A stretch of DNA of 64,000 bases, from contig CALYLW010000981.1 in NCBI GenBank assembly GCA_944989445.1, positions 160,204 through 224,203 on the forward strand. The letters run 5' to 3'. The first letter of the stretch is position 1; the number at the start of each line of letters is the position of its first letter. This document shows positions 1 through 10,308 of this stretch, in pieces. The notes under the pieces were generated by a model. The model searched no databases and was not told the DNA's origin. It saw only the letters and a list, made by a program, of their open reading frames with translations. This DNA is from Ampullaceana balthica (taxonomy: Eukaryota; Mollusca; Gastropoda; Lymnaeidae). Made by a program: the position numbers and the translations under genes.

Positions 1-770
1 GCGGAAAGTCCTGGGTTCAAGCTACAACGGGAACATTTTTTGTTAATTTTTAAAAATGTTTGTTTCTGCCCGTTCTTTCCCCCCTTTTTTGCTAACATTA
101 CTAACCCTGCTTGAACTTGAACTTGAACTATCCCTTAAACCGTATTTGGGGCACCATCCTGAACTGCAAGCTATCTCTCGCCATTTGTCCCTGTCCTGTG
201 CTGCCTTTTGGGAGTCGCTGAATGACAGGCCGGTCCACTGATATTGTCTTCCCATATCTTCTTTTGTCTGCCTCTTTTTCTTCCTCCCTGGACCGTGCCT
301 AGCATTATTATCTTTTCGAGACTTCCGGATCTTGCCACGTGTCCGTACCATCGTAGTTTCCTCTTCTTAATTTAGGTGAGAAGGTTCTCGTAAGGGCCAA
401 TGACAGCACTTATTTTTTTGCTGACCGCTTCGTTTGTGATGTGAGTTGTGTAGGAGATGCTCAGTATCTTTCGGAAACATCTCATCTCTAGCGCATTGAT
501 TCTTCTTTAGAGATCTGAAGTGAGCGTCCAAGCCTCACAACCATACAAGAAGACCGACATCGCCAGAGAGCGCATTAGTCGAATCTTTGATTTCAGGGAG
601 AGTTTCTTGCTTTTCCAGTTGTGTTTTAGTTTGCTCAGTGCTGCCGTTGTTTGGGGCAATCTGGCAAGAATTTCTGGCTTTGAGCCTTTGTCGGATATTA
701 TGGCCCCTAGATATTTAAAGGTGGAGACCTTTTCGAGTTTTGCCCATTTATCCGAATTTCTCTTTTAGGG
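1..770 (-). pseudogene. LINE reverse transcriptase, decayed 3' end
   Basis: On the minus strand this region encodes broken pieces of the C-terminal part of a non-LTR retrotransposon reverse transcriptase. The clearest piece (351 to 43) has the run of Arg/Lys-rich residues followed by WTGLSFSDSQKAAQDRDKWR that closes many animal LINE ORF2 proteins. Further upstream on the same strand (about 540 to 400), in other frames, lies the EMRCFRKIL motif. The frame is broken by shifts and stops, so the copy is dead. The same protein tail occurs on the plus strand at 29363-29725. A short run of GAACTT units at 112-130 fits the simple-repeat 3' tail of the element. The left boundary is probably near 30; the 5' extent is unclear. 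Confidence 0.75.
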
Positions 771-1048
771 TCGGCCAAACACAGTTTATGGTTGGCAAGG
801 GATGGTAGTAAATGTGTGTTGGGGGGAGGGGCAGGTATCAACAACTGCAGCGCACATGTCTCCACGTTTACTCACATTTTTGTTTCATTACTTCGTGCTG
901 CTGTTTGTGTCAGTTCTCTCACAACCTCCCCTCCCATTTATTTGTACTATCTATGATGACTAAGTCTGCGGCGTATGCAAGGCCGCGGGTCGTATCTAGT
1001 TTAACATATTTTGAAGGACAAGATCGATCAACGTATAGTTATTTGATA

Positions 1049-1360
1049 CTAGTGTATTAGCCGTCAAAAATGACGGATGTTTTTAAAATAAATTTCAGAT
1101 GAAATCTATTTATTTTGGAAAAATACACATCAGAATAAAAATAATGTAATACAGAACTTTTATATATTTTATTTATTTTTATTTTATTCATTTAATTTCA
1201 TGTTGAACAATTTTATGCGGAACGTTCGAAAAGTATTATTTTTGGTGCAGTAATTTGGTGCGCTGCTTTCTAAAATTAGTAGCGTCACGGACAGGGACAG
1301 GACAGACGGGTCAGACGGGCGCGACGTGACATACATTGCAAATTATGTATATTGATTTCT
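1049..1360 (-). mobile_element. Helitron-like element, 3' half (left arm of mirror pair)
   Basis: Read on the minus strand, this ends in a perfect hairpin (CCGTCA, four-base loop, TGACGG; 1061-1076), then eight bases, then CTAG followed by T. That is the standard Helitron 3' end (hairpin plus CTRR inserted before T). About 300 bp next to it recur inverted at 1990-2270, and in other copies at 18130-18568 and 56147-56400. No Rep/helicase gene is visible, so it is non-autonomous. The Helitron assignment rests on the end structure only. Confidence 0.55.
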
Positions 1361-1857
1361 TTAGATTTTGTATACAGTTTTATAAGGCTACATATAAGAA
1401 TAGACCTAATGTCAGAAAGTTTATTTGACCGATTTTCTTATCTAAAGGTCAATACGTCGCACCTTGGATTCTTGGATATCGGTGACCTATTAATAAATTT
1501 TAAATATTCCCGTTCACTTACTCAGGCTAAAGGCAAAGAAATTCCCGTTATTACATTTTACGGGACAGAGAGTTGCATTGAATTGCTAGTACAGCTATCG
1601 TCTTAGAACTCTTTCGAAGTAAGTATAGTATAGACATACACTTCAACAATCAGATGAGATTATTTAGCTTAGGTTTATGTAAAGTTGTTGTAGTATTGTA
1701 ATTTACAAAAATGTTTTCTTTTTTAACACATTTTACCCTCCATTTAAGAAAAACAAATGATAGAATGTTTCCACCATATGTGAAATCGGAAAGTTCCACA
1801 GTATGAGTAATTTACATCATATTGCTAAAATTTGATGCTTTTATTACATTACCTTCT

Positions 1858-1940
<83 letters not shown>

Positions 1941-1989
1941 GTTTGTTGGGGTAAAGTTACGTGTGATCTTATTCTGTATTCATTATATT
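1361..1989. other. spacer between mirrored Helitron ends
   Basis: AT-rich DNA between the two arms. It contains an 84-codon open frame (1352-1606, plus) that I do not recognise and do not consider a gene, and a long (TA)n tract. Confidence 0.4.
1862..1936. repeat. (TA)n microsatellite
   Basis: About 37 uninterrupted TA units lying close to the centre between the two inverted Helitron-like arms. Confidence 0.97.
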
Positions 1990-2270
1990 AAGAATCAACA
2001 TACATAATTTGCAATGTCCGTCCCGTTCTGTCTGTGACGCTAATTTTAGAAAGCAGAGCACCAAATTACTGCACCAAAAATAACTCTTTTCGAAAGTTCG
2101 CATAAAATTGTTCAATATGAAAATTAATGAATAAAATAAAAATAAATAAAATAAATGAAAGTTCTGTATTACATTACTTTTTATTCTGATGTGTATTTTT
2201 TCAAAATAGATTTCAGCTGAAATCTATTTATTTGGAAAACTTCCGTAATTTTGGACGGTTAATACACTAG
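1990..2270 (+). mobile_element. Helitron-like element, 3' half (right arm of mirror pair)
   Basis: Plus-strand counterpart of 1049-1360. It ends in an imperfect hairpin (CCGT...ACGG, 2243-2258), eight bases, and CTAG at 2267-2270 followed by T. The subterminal sequence matches the left arm in reverse complement over roughly 280 bp, with scattered substitutions and small indels. Confidence 0.55.
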
Positions 2271-2409
2271 TCTATTAAATAATGTATAATTTAAATAATA
2301 CTACAAGTGACTTGATTCTTGTCATTAAAAAATAGCGGCTTCTTTACATAAATTAAATAAAACACGTCATATCTAGGCCTTGTCATATAATGGCGGAAAG
2401 CTATTCATA

Positions 2410-2466
2410 GAAATATATATACAGTGTATATAAATATATATATATATATATATACTGTATATATAT
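2410..2466. repeat. TA-rich palindrome
   Basis: TA/TG-rich stretch with arms ATATACAGTGTATA and TATATACTGTATATAT around a (TA)n core. It can fold on itself. Confidence 0.7.
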
Positions 2467-2485
2467 GGATAAATATTTCTTTACT

Positions 2486-2555
2486 TTATCTGTTACTAAA
2501 GCTCCTTCTATACAGACGATTATGGCGCCCTACGCTTATTTAGAATTTCAAAATA
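2486..2555 (-). mobile_element. LINE 3' end fragment
   Basis: Carries the sequence found just before the (GATAA)n tail of the LINE at 19338-21490 (CTCCTTCTATACAGA then GATTATGGCGCCCTACGCTTA on the plus strand). Only about 70 bp remain, so this is a 5'-truncated or decayed copy on the minus strand. Confidence 0.6.
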
Positions 2556-4463
2556 CTGGAAATGATTAACGTAACTTATGTGCAGCGTAATGTCATTATT
2601 CTTTATTTAGGATATGAATGCATTGACTTCATTGATCATTATGTGTGTTATTATTTAAATGTAAAGTGCTGTAAGCCCAATTGCTTGCTGGGATACTGCG
2701 TTAAATAAATCATCAAATTATTTTTATTATTATTATTATTATTATTATTTTAAAAATTAGCTCAAGAAAATAAAGTAAGACATCACCTGGCTGCTTGTTC
2801 CTAAAATTAGCATGCGCGTCATTAGATTTATTATTCTATTTCGTCTGTTTTTCTTATAAAATTACAAATGCCATTTTCTTTTAGGAATTTCCGTACTTTT
2901 CATTCTAGATGCAGAATTTAAATTTTTATATTAAAAAAAAGGGGGGGGGGAGAGAGAGAGAAACGAAATTGTAAACATAGTTGTGTTGCATCATCATCAT
3001 ACCAACAGTTACAACTGTCTTCAAACATTTTATGCAATGTGCAGCCCTTCACTTCTTTTCTGTGTGTGTCAATGTATTTATAACTCTAGCGTTTAGTTAC
3101 CATAGTAGTGCTTACAGATCCGTATCCCACCACTACACTACTAAATAGTATCAATTTTTATTAAAACTCCTATCTGTCTGCTATACGTTTACTTAATTTT
3201 CACGTCAATACATGAGTCGTTCAAATTGACTTTGAAAACTAGTGTTGGTACTTATTTTTTTAAAAATATTTGGCAATAAACCAAATTTTAAAAAAAAACA
3301 GCTTATACACGCAATCACGCGATCATTCGTCAGAATCTGAAGCGCATAATTTGTCAGAAATATACTTTAGTTATTTATTAAAACACTCAAACCTGATTTA
3401 AATATTAGAGAATGTTAATGTTGTTGTTGTTGTTTTTTTTTCAAATAATCTTTCAATTTGTGTTTAAGACAATTATTTCAAAATTAAATGTAGGGGGTTT
3501 TTAGGAGTCAGTAATTAGATACTTTCTTTGTTACATTTCTCTACTATTGATTGCCGTATATCTTTAATATGTGACTAACACAATCGTCTTTTCATAGCCA
3601 ATCAATTTTCATGATTCACTCGTTGAAAAAAACAACAACACCGTCTAAATTTAAGTTAAAGTAAACAAGAGAGTTTGAAATAATAAAAGACACAGTAGCA
3701 GCCAAATCTGAATACACTTTAATACAGCTTCACTCAGAGATTCTCAGTGTTTTATACTATCTAAAATTGTTCTTTGTTTGTTTTGATTTTTACTTTTAAA
3801 ATACATACATGTTAAACTCTGATCAGATGAAAATTTGCTTATTAATGGAATATATGAATATAATAAAATTAAGAAAAATCTCTCTCTGGCAAGGGAAGTC
3901 ATGTACCCCCCCCCGTGCTCTTGTTTCAAAAACTAACCACTCATTTTTATGGCCTGGATTTTCTTTTTTTTTAAAGGAAATAAACGAGACTACATAAAAG
4001 TATTGATTTGATTTATTAAAAAGCTCCACGCACCTTTTATCTAATTTACCCACATGGGAACTCAATAAAAAAATGTCAACAGAATTATCAGGGGTTAAAA
4101 TGCAAACCGGCAATTGGTGATTTTCGCTCCCTAAAAATGTATTTTAGCTTTACAAATTCTATATGGTACAATTCAAACGCACGCTGGGAGAGGCAGAGTA
4201 CCCCTTAAGAAACACTGATCTACAGTTGCCCGTGATGGCTCTTTTTGTATTTTAAATTAAAATTAAACAAACTGTAATTAAAGTCACACCTGTACCCGTC
4301 CCCGCCCACTTTTCCCAAAACTCACCTGGTCAAAATCACAAAAATATATGTTTTTAATTGAAAGCTTAATTGTCTCAATATTTAGATACACACAAACACA
4401 CACACGCACACACATATAAATATGGGCAATAATGCATATTTTAACGAATTGATTATTTGTTTC
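2556..4463. other. AT-rich intergenic DNA
   Basis: No coding region or recognisable element. It contains a short (TTA)n run (about 2723-2747), homopolymer tracts around 2935-2960, and a CACA-rich patch at about 4390-4415. The 96-codon minus frame at 3823-4113 overlaps a short plus frame and has no domain I recognise. The 3' part is probably an intron of the gene that follows. Confidence 0.5.
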
Positions 4464-4465
4464 AG

Positions 4466-5623
4466 GAGGTCATAACCAAGGCAGCTTTGATCCATTTCAC
4501 GGTTTTATTCTTGAAACAAGTCGTTTACACTACCTGACGCATGAGCCACTTTAATTTAACCACCCAAACAATATCTGACGTTTCAAATCGAATCACCGTT
4601 CATACAATAACCAGAAAGTACGTTGCAAAAATGGCTTACAATCTGGACAGAAGCTCTATAGCGACTCCGATATCTAATTCAACGCCTCACACAGAATCCA
4701 CAACAAAACTGCTAGAGACCATTTATAATATCGACAAGGCCAAAATTGAAAGATTGTTCTTTAAGCACCACGTTGCCATCAAAACAGTTTTTTACGTTTA
4801 CGGGGACTTCCCTGAAAGTTTGATTTTATATTGCGTTATCGCGATGGAGATGGAAGAAAAAGAGATTTCTTCCAAATCAGTACTCGATGAATGTGAGAGA
4901 TTATTGGACGTTATACCAGAAACTGTGTTGCTACAAATGATGAATAATTTTGGAGACATTACGGTAGCTAGCCTGGAGCTCAGTAGAAAGTCAGAAAAGA
5001 CAACGCTTACCACGTGTGCATTAGGGAAAACTTCTGGCATTTTAACAGGTGGGACCAGTGTTCACGATACAAATAATGCTCCATCGGATAGCATAGAAAA
5101 TCATCGCAAAGTTCAAACCAGCATCTTAGTGAAGGATGTCGATGTATTAAATGCTTTGACCTTTGACCGTGTCAATGGCGCACATTCAGCGCATGCGCAA
5201 GTCAGACCGGAGTACGAAGACGAGGTGGACAGGGTCAGTCTTCCATCAATTCCAAACTATCATTTTGAGAATTCAGATTTCGGCTCTCGGAATGGTGCAG
5301 CCAAACATGGACTATCATCACCAATAGATGAACCTGCACTGAAGAGTAAACATGAAGAAACCGAAAGACTGTCATCTCCAGGCGATGAGCCAATGACCTT
5401 GTGCTCAAAGGAGCGTCTTGAGGCTGTGACGAGAGAAAACGAGATCTTGGAAACGAGCCTCCAGTGTGTGCAGTGCAAGGTCCGACCCAGGGGCTTAACA
5501 TTCCTGCCGTGTGGACATTTTCTCGTGTGTGTGCCGTGTTCGGTCGGCGTGTATGTGTGCTCGGCGTGTGACACTCGCGTGCTGGGTGAGGTGGCCACGT
5601 CGACTGTGTCACACATACCCTGA
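4466..5623 (+). CDS. IAP-class RING-finger protein, probable E3 ubiquitin ligase
   Basis: Open frame of 360 codons from ATG 4541; the interval also includes a likely 5' untranslated part of the exon. A splice acceptor (polypyrimidine, TTTGTTTCAG) ends at 4465, and an in-frame TGA at 4535 precedes the first ATG. The second ATG (4631) has the better context (A at -3, G at +4) and may be the real start. Residues about 307-346 form a RING whose spacing is exactly C-x2-C-x11-C-x-H-x3-C-x2-C-x6-C-x2-C, the pattern and C-terminal position typical of IAP proteins (BIRC2/3/4-like). Residues about 60-125 are helical and could be a UBA-like domain (inference). The middle is acidic and Ser-rich. No BIR repeat is present in this exon. 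The predicted role is RING-dependent ubiquitin transfer in apoptosis or immune signalling, by family analogy. It may be a BIR-less paralogue or the last exon of a longer gene. Confidence 0.72.
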
Positions 5624-5888
5624 GTGACCCTGAGTGAACCTGACAAATTGTTCAATCGTCATTTCTGAAAGTGAAATTTTCTTCAGGAAAATGTGGATTT
5701 TTCGCAACTGACTTTCCCATGATTTGGAGAAGACGTTATAATTTACCTGTAACAGTATTAGGATATAGGTTCCATTAAGTTATGACATGGCTCAAACTGT
5801 GATAAAGAGAAGGCAAAGTAAGAATCTCATAATTGTTTCCGTCATTTAAAGAATTTAATGGATTCCCCTATTTTTGAATTATCCTAGT

Positions 5889-6010
5889 CAAAGGCGTCAC
5901 TAGGGTTGGTGTCACCCAGTGTAAAAGTGCTCAAGGTGCCACCCCCCCTACACCTCACGTCTTACCCCCACAGACTTCCTCCTAGTCTGTCTAGTCCGTG
6001 CCAAAATAAA
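5889..6010 (+). mobile_element. hAT element end fragment
   Basis: Begins CAAAGGCGTCACTAGGG and continues GTTGGTGTCACCC, matching the left terminal inverted repeat of the hAT element at 11662-14695. Only about 120 bp are recognisable, so it is a remnant or a MITE end. Confidence 0.6.
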
Positions 6011-6957
6011 GGGAACGTATTGAATTTTAAAATTTTTCCCTCAGAAGTAGATATCATAATAGTAAAACCCGTTATGTATTTCTTTAATCTGGCTTTTGAG
6101 TGTTTAAAATAATTAGGGCTGTCTCTCTCTTGCATTCTTCTGCTGCTACAAATAAAATCTAAATATGTTGCGTTTAATCATCGTTCTGAAGCAAATGTTT
6201 TTTTTTGTATTAAGTTTACTTGATTATTTTAAAAAATTAATCTAAATAAATTACATATAACATTCTTCCTATTATTGTGTTGTCTTTGTTTTGTAATTTA
6301 AAAAAATAATTAAATACATTGTTTCAAGTTTGCTCTTAACAACTTTGTCAGTTTATTGTTGTTTTTTTAACAATCGAACGAAATTGTTTGTTTTTTGTTT
6401 TTTTTTAAAAAGGGAAACACACAATTTTACAAAGAACGTGTGTTTTTCTTTGGGGAAAAGACCGAAAGCAATGGAAGCCCTAACCCACCCTTATTTACTT
6501 AAAAGGAAGCTAAATTACCTGAAAACTTCCTGAACCGTTATATTTATAGTTGATAGTTGTTTTTAAGTGTACAATATAACCCCCGCATTATTACCCAAAC
6601 AGGAAATCATAAAATTAGTCATAAAAAATCATAGAAAGGTATTGTTTGCTTCCATTTTCATAAATTTAATTTCTTTTTTTTTAAAGAAACTAATTTTATC
6701 TTCTCAATGATGTCTACTTATTTTTGAATTTCCCAATTTATAAATTGTATATGAATTCTTTTACAATTGTTTTTTTTTAAAGTTGATCAAATATTCAACT
6801 CGCGGCTACTACTTGGAAGAGAAATTAACTTTTTATACGGAATTATGATATTCCCGGAAATAACTTTCGGTCAGACAACTTTGTTACGTCTCTGTGTTTA
6901 GGTGGATTGTACCTTGCTCTCCGCTACACACAACATACACAAGAGATGACACAAGTC
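6011..6957. other. AT-rich intergenic DNA
   Basis: Homopolymer-rich, with only short frames and nothing recognised. Confidence 0.5.
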
Positions 6958-7489
6958 TGTGTAACGATGCAATGTTTATTCTACTATAAACAACTGTACA
7001 ACTGGCTGTCTTGCCTTGACATAAAATACATCTATATATAACGGCTGTATGCTCCAGCATGCCCTCGGTCCGACCCGACCGCTTCTGGGCGACGTTAAAC
7101 TCAACTCTGTTTTACTGCTACCCTGCAGCTCCCCGGTCTATCCTGACCGGTCTGACCGCACAACACTGTGCGAACTACCCAGATGTCTGCCACCCCTGCC
7201 CTCGTCTCGACTACTCTCTTATAAACCCCCCCAACTGGTCTCAACTGACCCTGGCGTGTCCTCTGGTCATGTCCCTGAAATATCCCGTGTGACCAGAAGC
7301 TCACTCAGACATCACTAGACATTATTCCCGTGATAGGAGTTCATACCCGTAAACAACGCCTTGACCCGACTCCAACACTGGCTCACAACAATCTCACAAC
7401 AATCATTCGCAACAATCATTCGCAGTGATTCTCATACCCTGACAAACTTAATAAAAGAAAATCTTATCAAATGCATGACACTTGTTACA
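6958..7489 (-). mobile_element. probable solo LTR
   Basis: About 530 bp bounded on the plus strand by TG (TGTAACG at 6960) and CA (TTGTTACA ending at 7489). Read on the minus strand it starts TGTAACAAGTG, has a TATA-like TTTATAAG about 270 bp in (around 7218-7226), and an AATAAA signal near its end (about 6971-6976). It is richer in GC than its surroundings, with many CTG/CCGG words, like the LTR at 59908. No internal region is adjacent on either side. No clean target duplication was found, so the exact ends are uncertain. Confidence 0.45.
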
Positions 7490-7739
7490 AGTGGCATGAA
7501 AATAGCCCCTCCTCCCCCCAAATTGAAGCCTGAGGTTGCCCCCCACCCCCCACCCACAAAAAAAAATCTTTTTGAGTCACGTTATGTGATGCAGAACAAA
7601 GAATATACGTGACAAATACTTTCAGTCCTTATATATATGTATATATTTATGTGTGTGCATGCATACATAAATATATATACATACAAAATGTGAGTGAGGC
7701 CTAACATGCGCTGTATTCATGAAATCAAATCAATAAATA

Positions 7740-8310
7740 TGTGTATTTTTAATTGACAAACAAGACAACATAAACTTTGAGGATATGAAACAAATATTTC
7801 TGACTTAAACTAATGATCTTAGCGCATTTTATCCAAGCTACAACATTATCAAAGATTAAAAAGATAGATAAATATTGTAAACATTGCCAATTGCCATATT
7901 TTACAATCTTCGCAGTGTGGTAGATGAACCTGAATGTGAAATAAAGAAACATTTGAAAGATGAGATTACTGGGCCTCTCGAATCTCTTTAAAACTAACTC
8001 CAGCGTTACTTACATGAGCTAAATGAAGAAGAAACTACAGTGACGCAAAATCCACTCTCTCCTTCCACTGATGTATCACGCATTTCTGAAGAACTCAACA
8101 TGAATTCTTGGATTTGCGAATTGATTCGTCGGCACGTAACTAGTTTAATGAAATCTTGCTCAGAAATTTCTGGTGTGTTATGTGTCATTCATACCCAAAT
8201 GTGGCAATGCATGCCTTTCAAGTTTTAGTTGCATCGGTGTTATTGTATTGCAAAACTGCAGTGAGTTCGTTTGGAATTCGATATGACACATACTTGCCTC
8301 ATTTTCAAAT
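7740..8310 (+). pseudogene. hAT transposase relic (ZBED5-like C-terminal part)
   Basis: In shifting plus-strand frames the translation resembles the C-terminal end of ZBED5/SCAND3-type domesticated hAT transposases. An HLKDEITGPLESL segment is followed by a Leu-rich stretch, the NEEETTVTQNP motif, and then SYPNVAMHAFQVL with C and SF spaced as in the hAT dimerisation region. Several stops and at least one frameshift (near 8150) show it is dead. The assignment is from memory of the family pattern; a profile search would settle it. Terminal repeats were not found. Confidence 0.45.
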
Positions 8311-8499
8311 GATATTCTCAGAGTATTGGGTCGGACTTTGCAAGCAGTAACGTCAGTTACATTTTTAAAAATCCTTTATTATGACTTGAACTGTCCTCTC
8401 TATGCATGAACGCGAAAAGACAAATCTGTTGTTTATTGTACAAAACATAAATATTTAAACATTATTTAGAAGAATAAGAAATAGCAGCTCAGTATAAAT

Positions 8500-8905
8500 A
8501 AGAAAAACCCGTAAAAAACCAAGTTTTTGACTATAAATCCTTTATGTACGAGAAGAATTTAAAAGAATGTTCATTTTAATACGCAGCGCCAGACCATCCA
8601 GAAATACAAAATTGCAGTTGTGTCGTAAAACATGTTTAATATAATGCGCACCGATCAGGAATATGTTTATAAAAAGAGCTGTCAATAAAATACGCACCTT
8701 ATTGCGCGACAGAGAGGTTGTTCAATATAATACGCACCGCGACGCTCTATCTCAAAAAATAGCATGATACATAGGAATAAATAAAATAATCTAAAAAATC
8801 AATAATTTAATTACGGTACATGCGATCGATCTGAAATTTTGATACATTGTTTTTATCATCGGTACGAAACTGCCTGCAAAATTTCAGCTCGCTATCTTGC
8901 GAGCA
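8500..8905. mobile_element. fold-back element, left arm
   Basis: About 400 bp that recur in inverted orientation at 16325-16735, from the outer AACCAAGTTTTTGACTATAA block to the inner TTTCAGCTCGCTA block. The arm carries four spaced copies of a motif close to AATAYGCRCC (about 8579, 8641, 8688, 8728). The two arms enclose the LTR element 9141-16239 and about 320 bp of other DNA. Confidence 0.75.
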
Positions 8906-9140
8906 AGTGGGTTAAAAATCGATCAAAAGTTTTGGCGACAAGCAAGCAAGCAAGGTCGGTCGGTCGGTCGGCCGCAGACACCACGAGTTAATATAAAGGA
9001 TTTAAAAAAAGTTTTTTTCAAGTGCTTTACATATGGTAAAATCATAAATGTCTTAGCCGTCTGCTTTTCAAACCTTTTCAGTGTCTGATTTGTTAAAGTG
9101 GTGATCATTCTTAAAATCCTTTACATTTACTTGTGGTATC
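8906..9140. other. interior of fold-back element
   Basis: Unique-looking sequence with short CAAG and GGTC reiterations (8939-8972). No coding region recognised. Confidence 0.4.
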
Positions 9141-9425
9141 TGTCACGTGTGATTAACATGATTTGTGACGTAAGGTCACGTGAATAAGAAACGCGGGAAG
9201 AAAGGAGCATTCCTATTGGTTGAAAGTGTTGGGCGAGGAGTTGTTAGAAGACTTCCGTCAAGGAATGACGGAATGTGTGTGTGCCTCAAGACTTCCACGT
9301 TGTATAACCTCAAATGATATTTCTGTGTACAAAGTATAAATATTAAAGTTGTTTAGTTGAAACAAGTTCTTCAGTGGATAATATGTGCCCTAATATTAAT
9401 ATTGTGACATATATTAATAGTTACA
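9141..9425 (+). mobile_element. 5' LTR of Ty3-like element
   Basis: Starts TGTCACGTGTGATTAACATG and ends TTACA (TG...CA). It matches the 3' LTR at 15952-16239 closely for the first 230 bp and diverges strongly towards the end, so the insertion is old or the ends were replaced by conversion. It is followed at 9427 by TGGTGTCGAAGT, which resembles a tRNA-Leu-type primer binding site with one base missing. No exact target duplication is seen (GTATC left, TATAC right). Confidence 0.85.
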
Positions 9426-10308
9426 TTGGTGTCGAAGTAAAAGTATTTTGCCATTAGGCATAAGTTCTAAGTGAACACAGTACAAGAGATTTTAGAAAGG
9501 AGGTTTCGTGGAAATAACAAGTATTGGATATTTCAAAAAGGAAAGTATTCATTAAAAGAAGAAATATTAGCAGCTATCGTATTTTTTGAATATTCAAGTT
9601 CGTAAGAAGCTGTGAATAAACTTTTGTGGTTCAATGAAAATACAAGAATATTTCAAGATGGCGGCATACAAGCACATGGTCACGGCGTGCGGTGTATACA
9701 ACTAGGTCGCCTAGTTTGTTCTACGTCACAGTCGACGACAGTACAAGTATACTACACAGTGCTGGAATCTGCGTCGTGTAGGCTTACTGAATGGTGACAC
9801 ACGGTGAACATATATAGGTCGTGACGTCAACAAGCTCAATGCTAGTTGATTCCAGGAAATATTTGTAAACATAACCTGGAACTTGGAAGGCTATGGACTA
9901 TTAATTATGAAGTGTGAATTATAAATAAAGGAACGGAATTTTTATCCATTCATTGTGTGAAGAGTTTGATAATTGCAATTTTGGATTAATGGAGTGAACT
10001 AAATTGTTAAAAACACTACTCGAAAATTGAAATTTTAACCAAGTGACTTTTATTCAAAACGATTGGACCATTTAATATGTTTTGTCAATCTGAGGGAGCG
10101 TATATATAAAGTATACTAAAGATCCCGTGTGAGGATTCTTTTGTTGTCTCATCTTGTCAAGGCTAGATTTCATGGTTTAGACGTGTCACTTATTTGAACT
10201 TAACATTTTGAATTCAAGATTTTTCATTTGGAAGATTTATAACTTTATCAATATATACCTAAATTCCTTACCAAATTGCTTGACTCATATTATTCAATCA
10301 AACTAAAC
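9426..10308 (+). other. leader of Ty3-like element
   Basis: Untranslated leader between the primer binding site and the gag start. AT-rich; no coding region or known motif was recognised beyond the primer site. Confidence 0.5.

Noticed and set aside
1..30. B-box-like GGGTTCAAGCTAC at the window start
   Set aside because: Too little upstream sequence to test for a tRNA or SINE.
3823..4113. 96-codon minus frame upstream of the RING gene
   Set aside because: Overlaps a plus frame, includes C-run and homopolymer sequence, no domain recognised.
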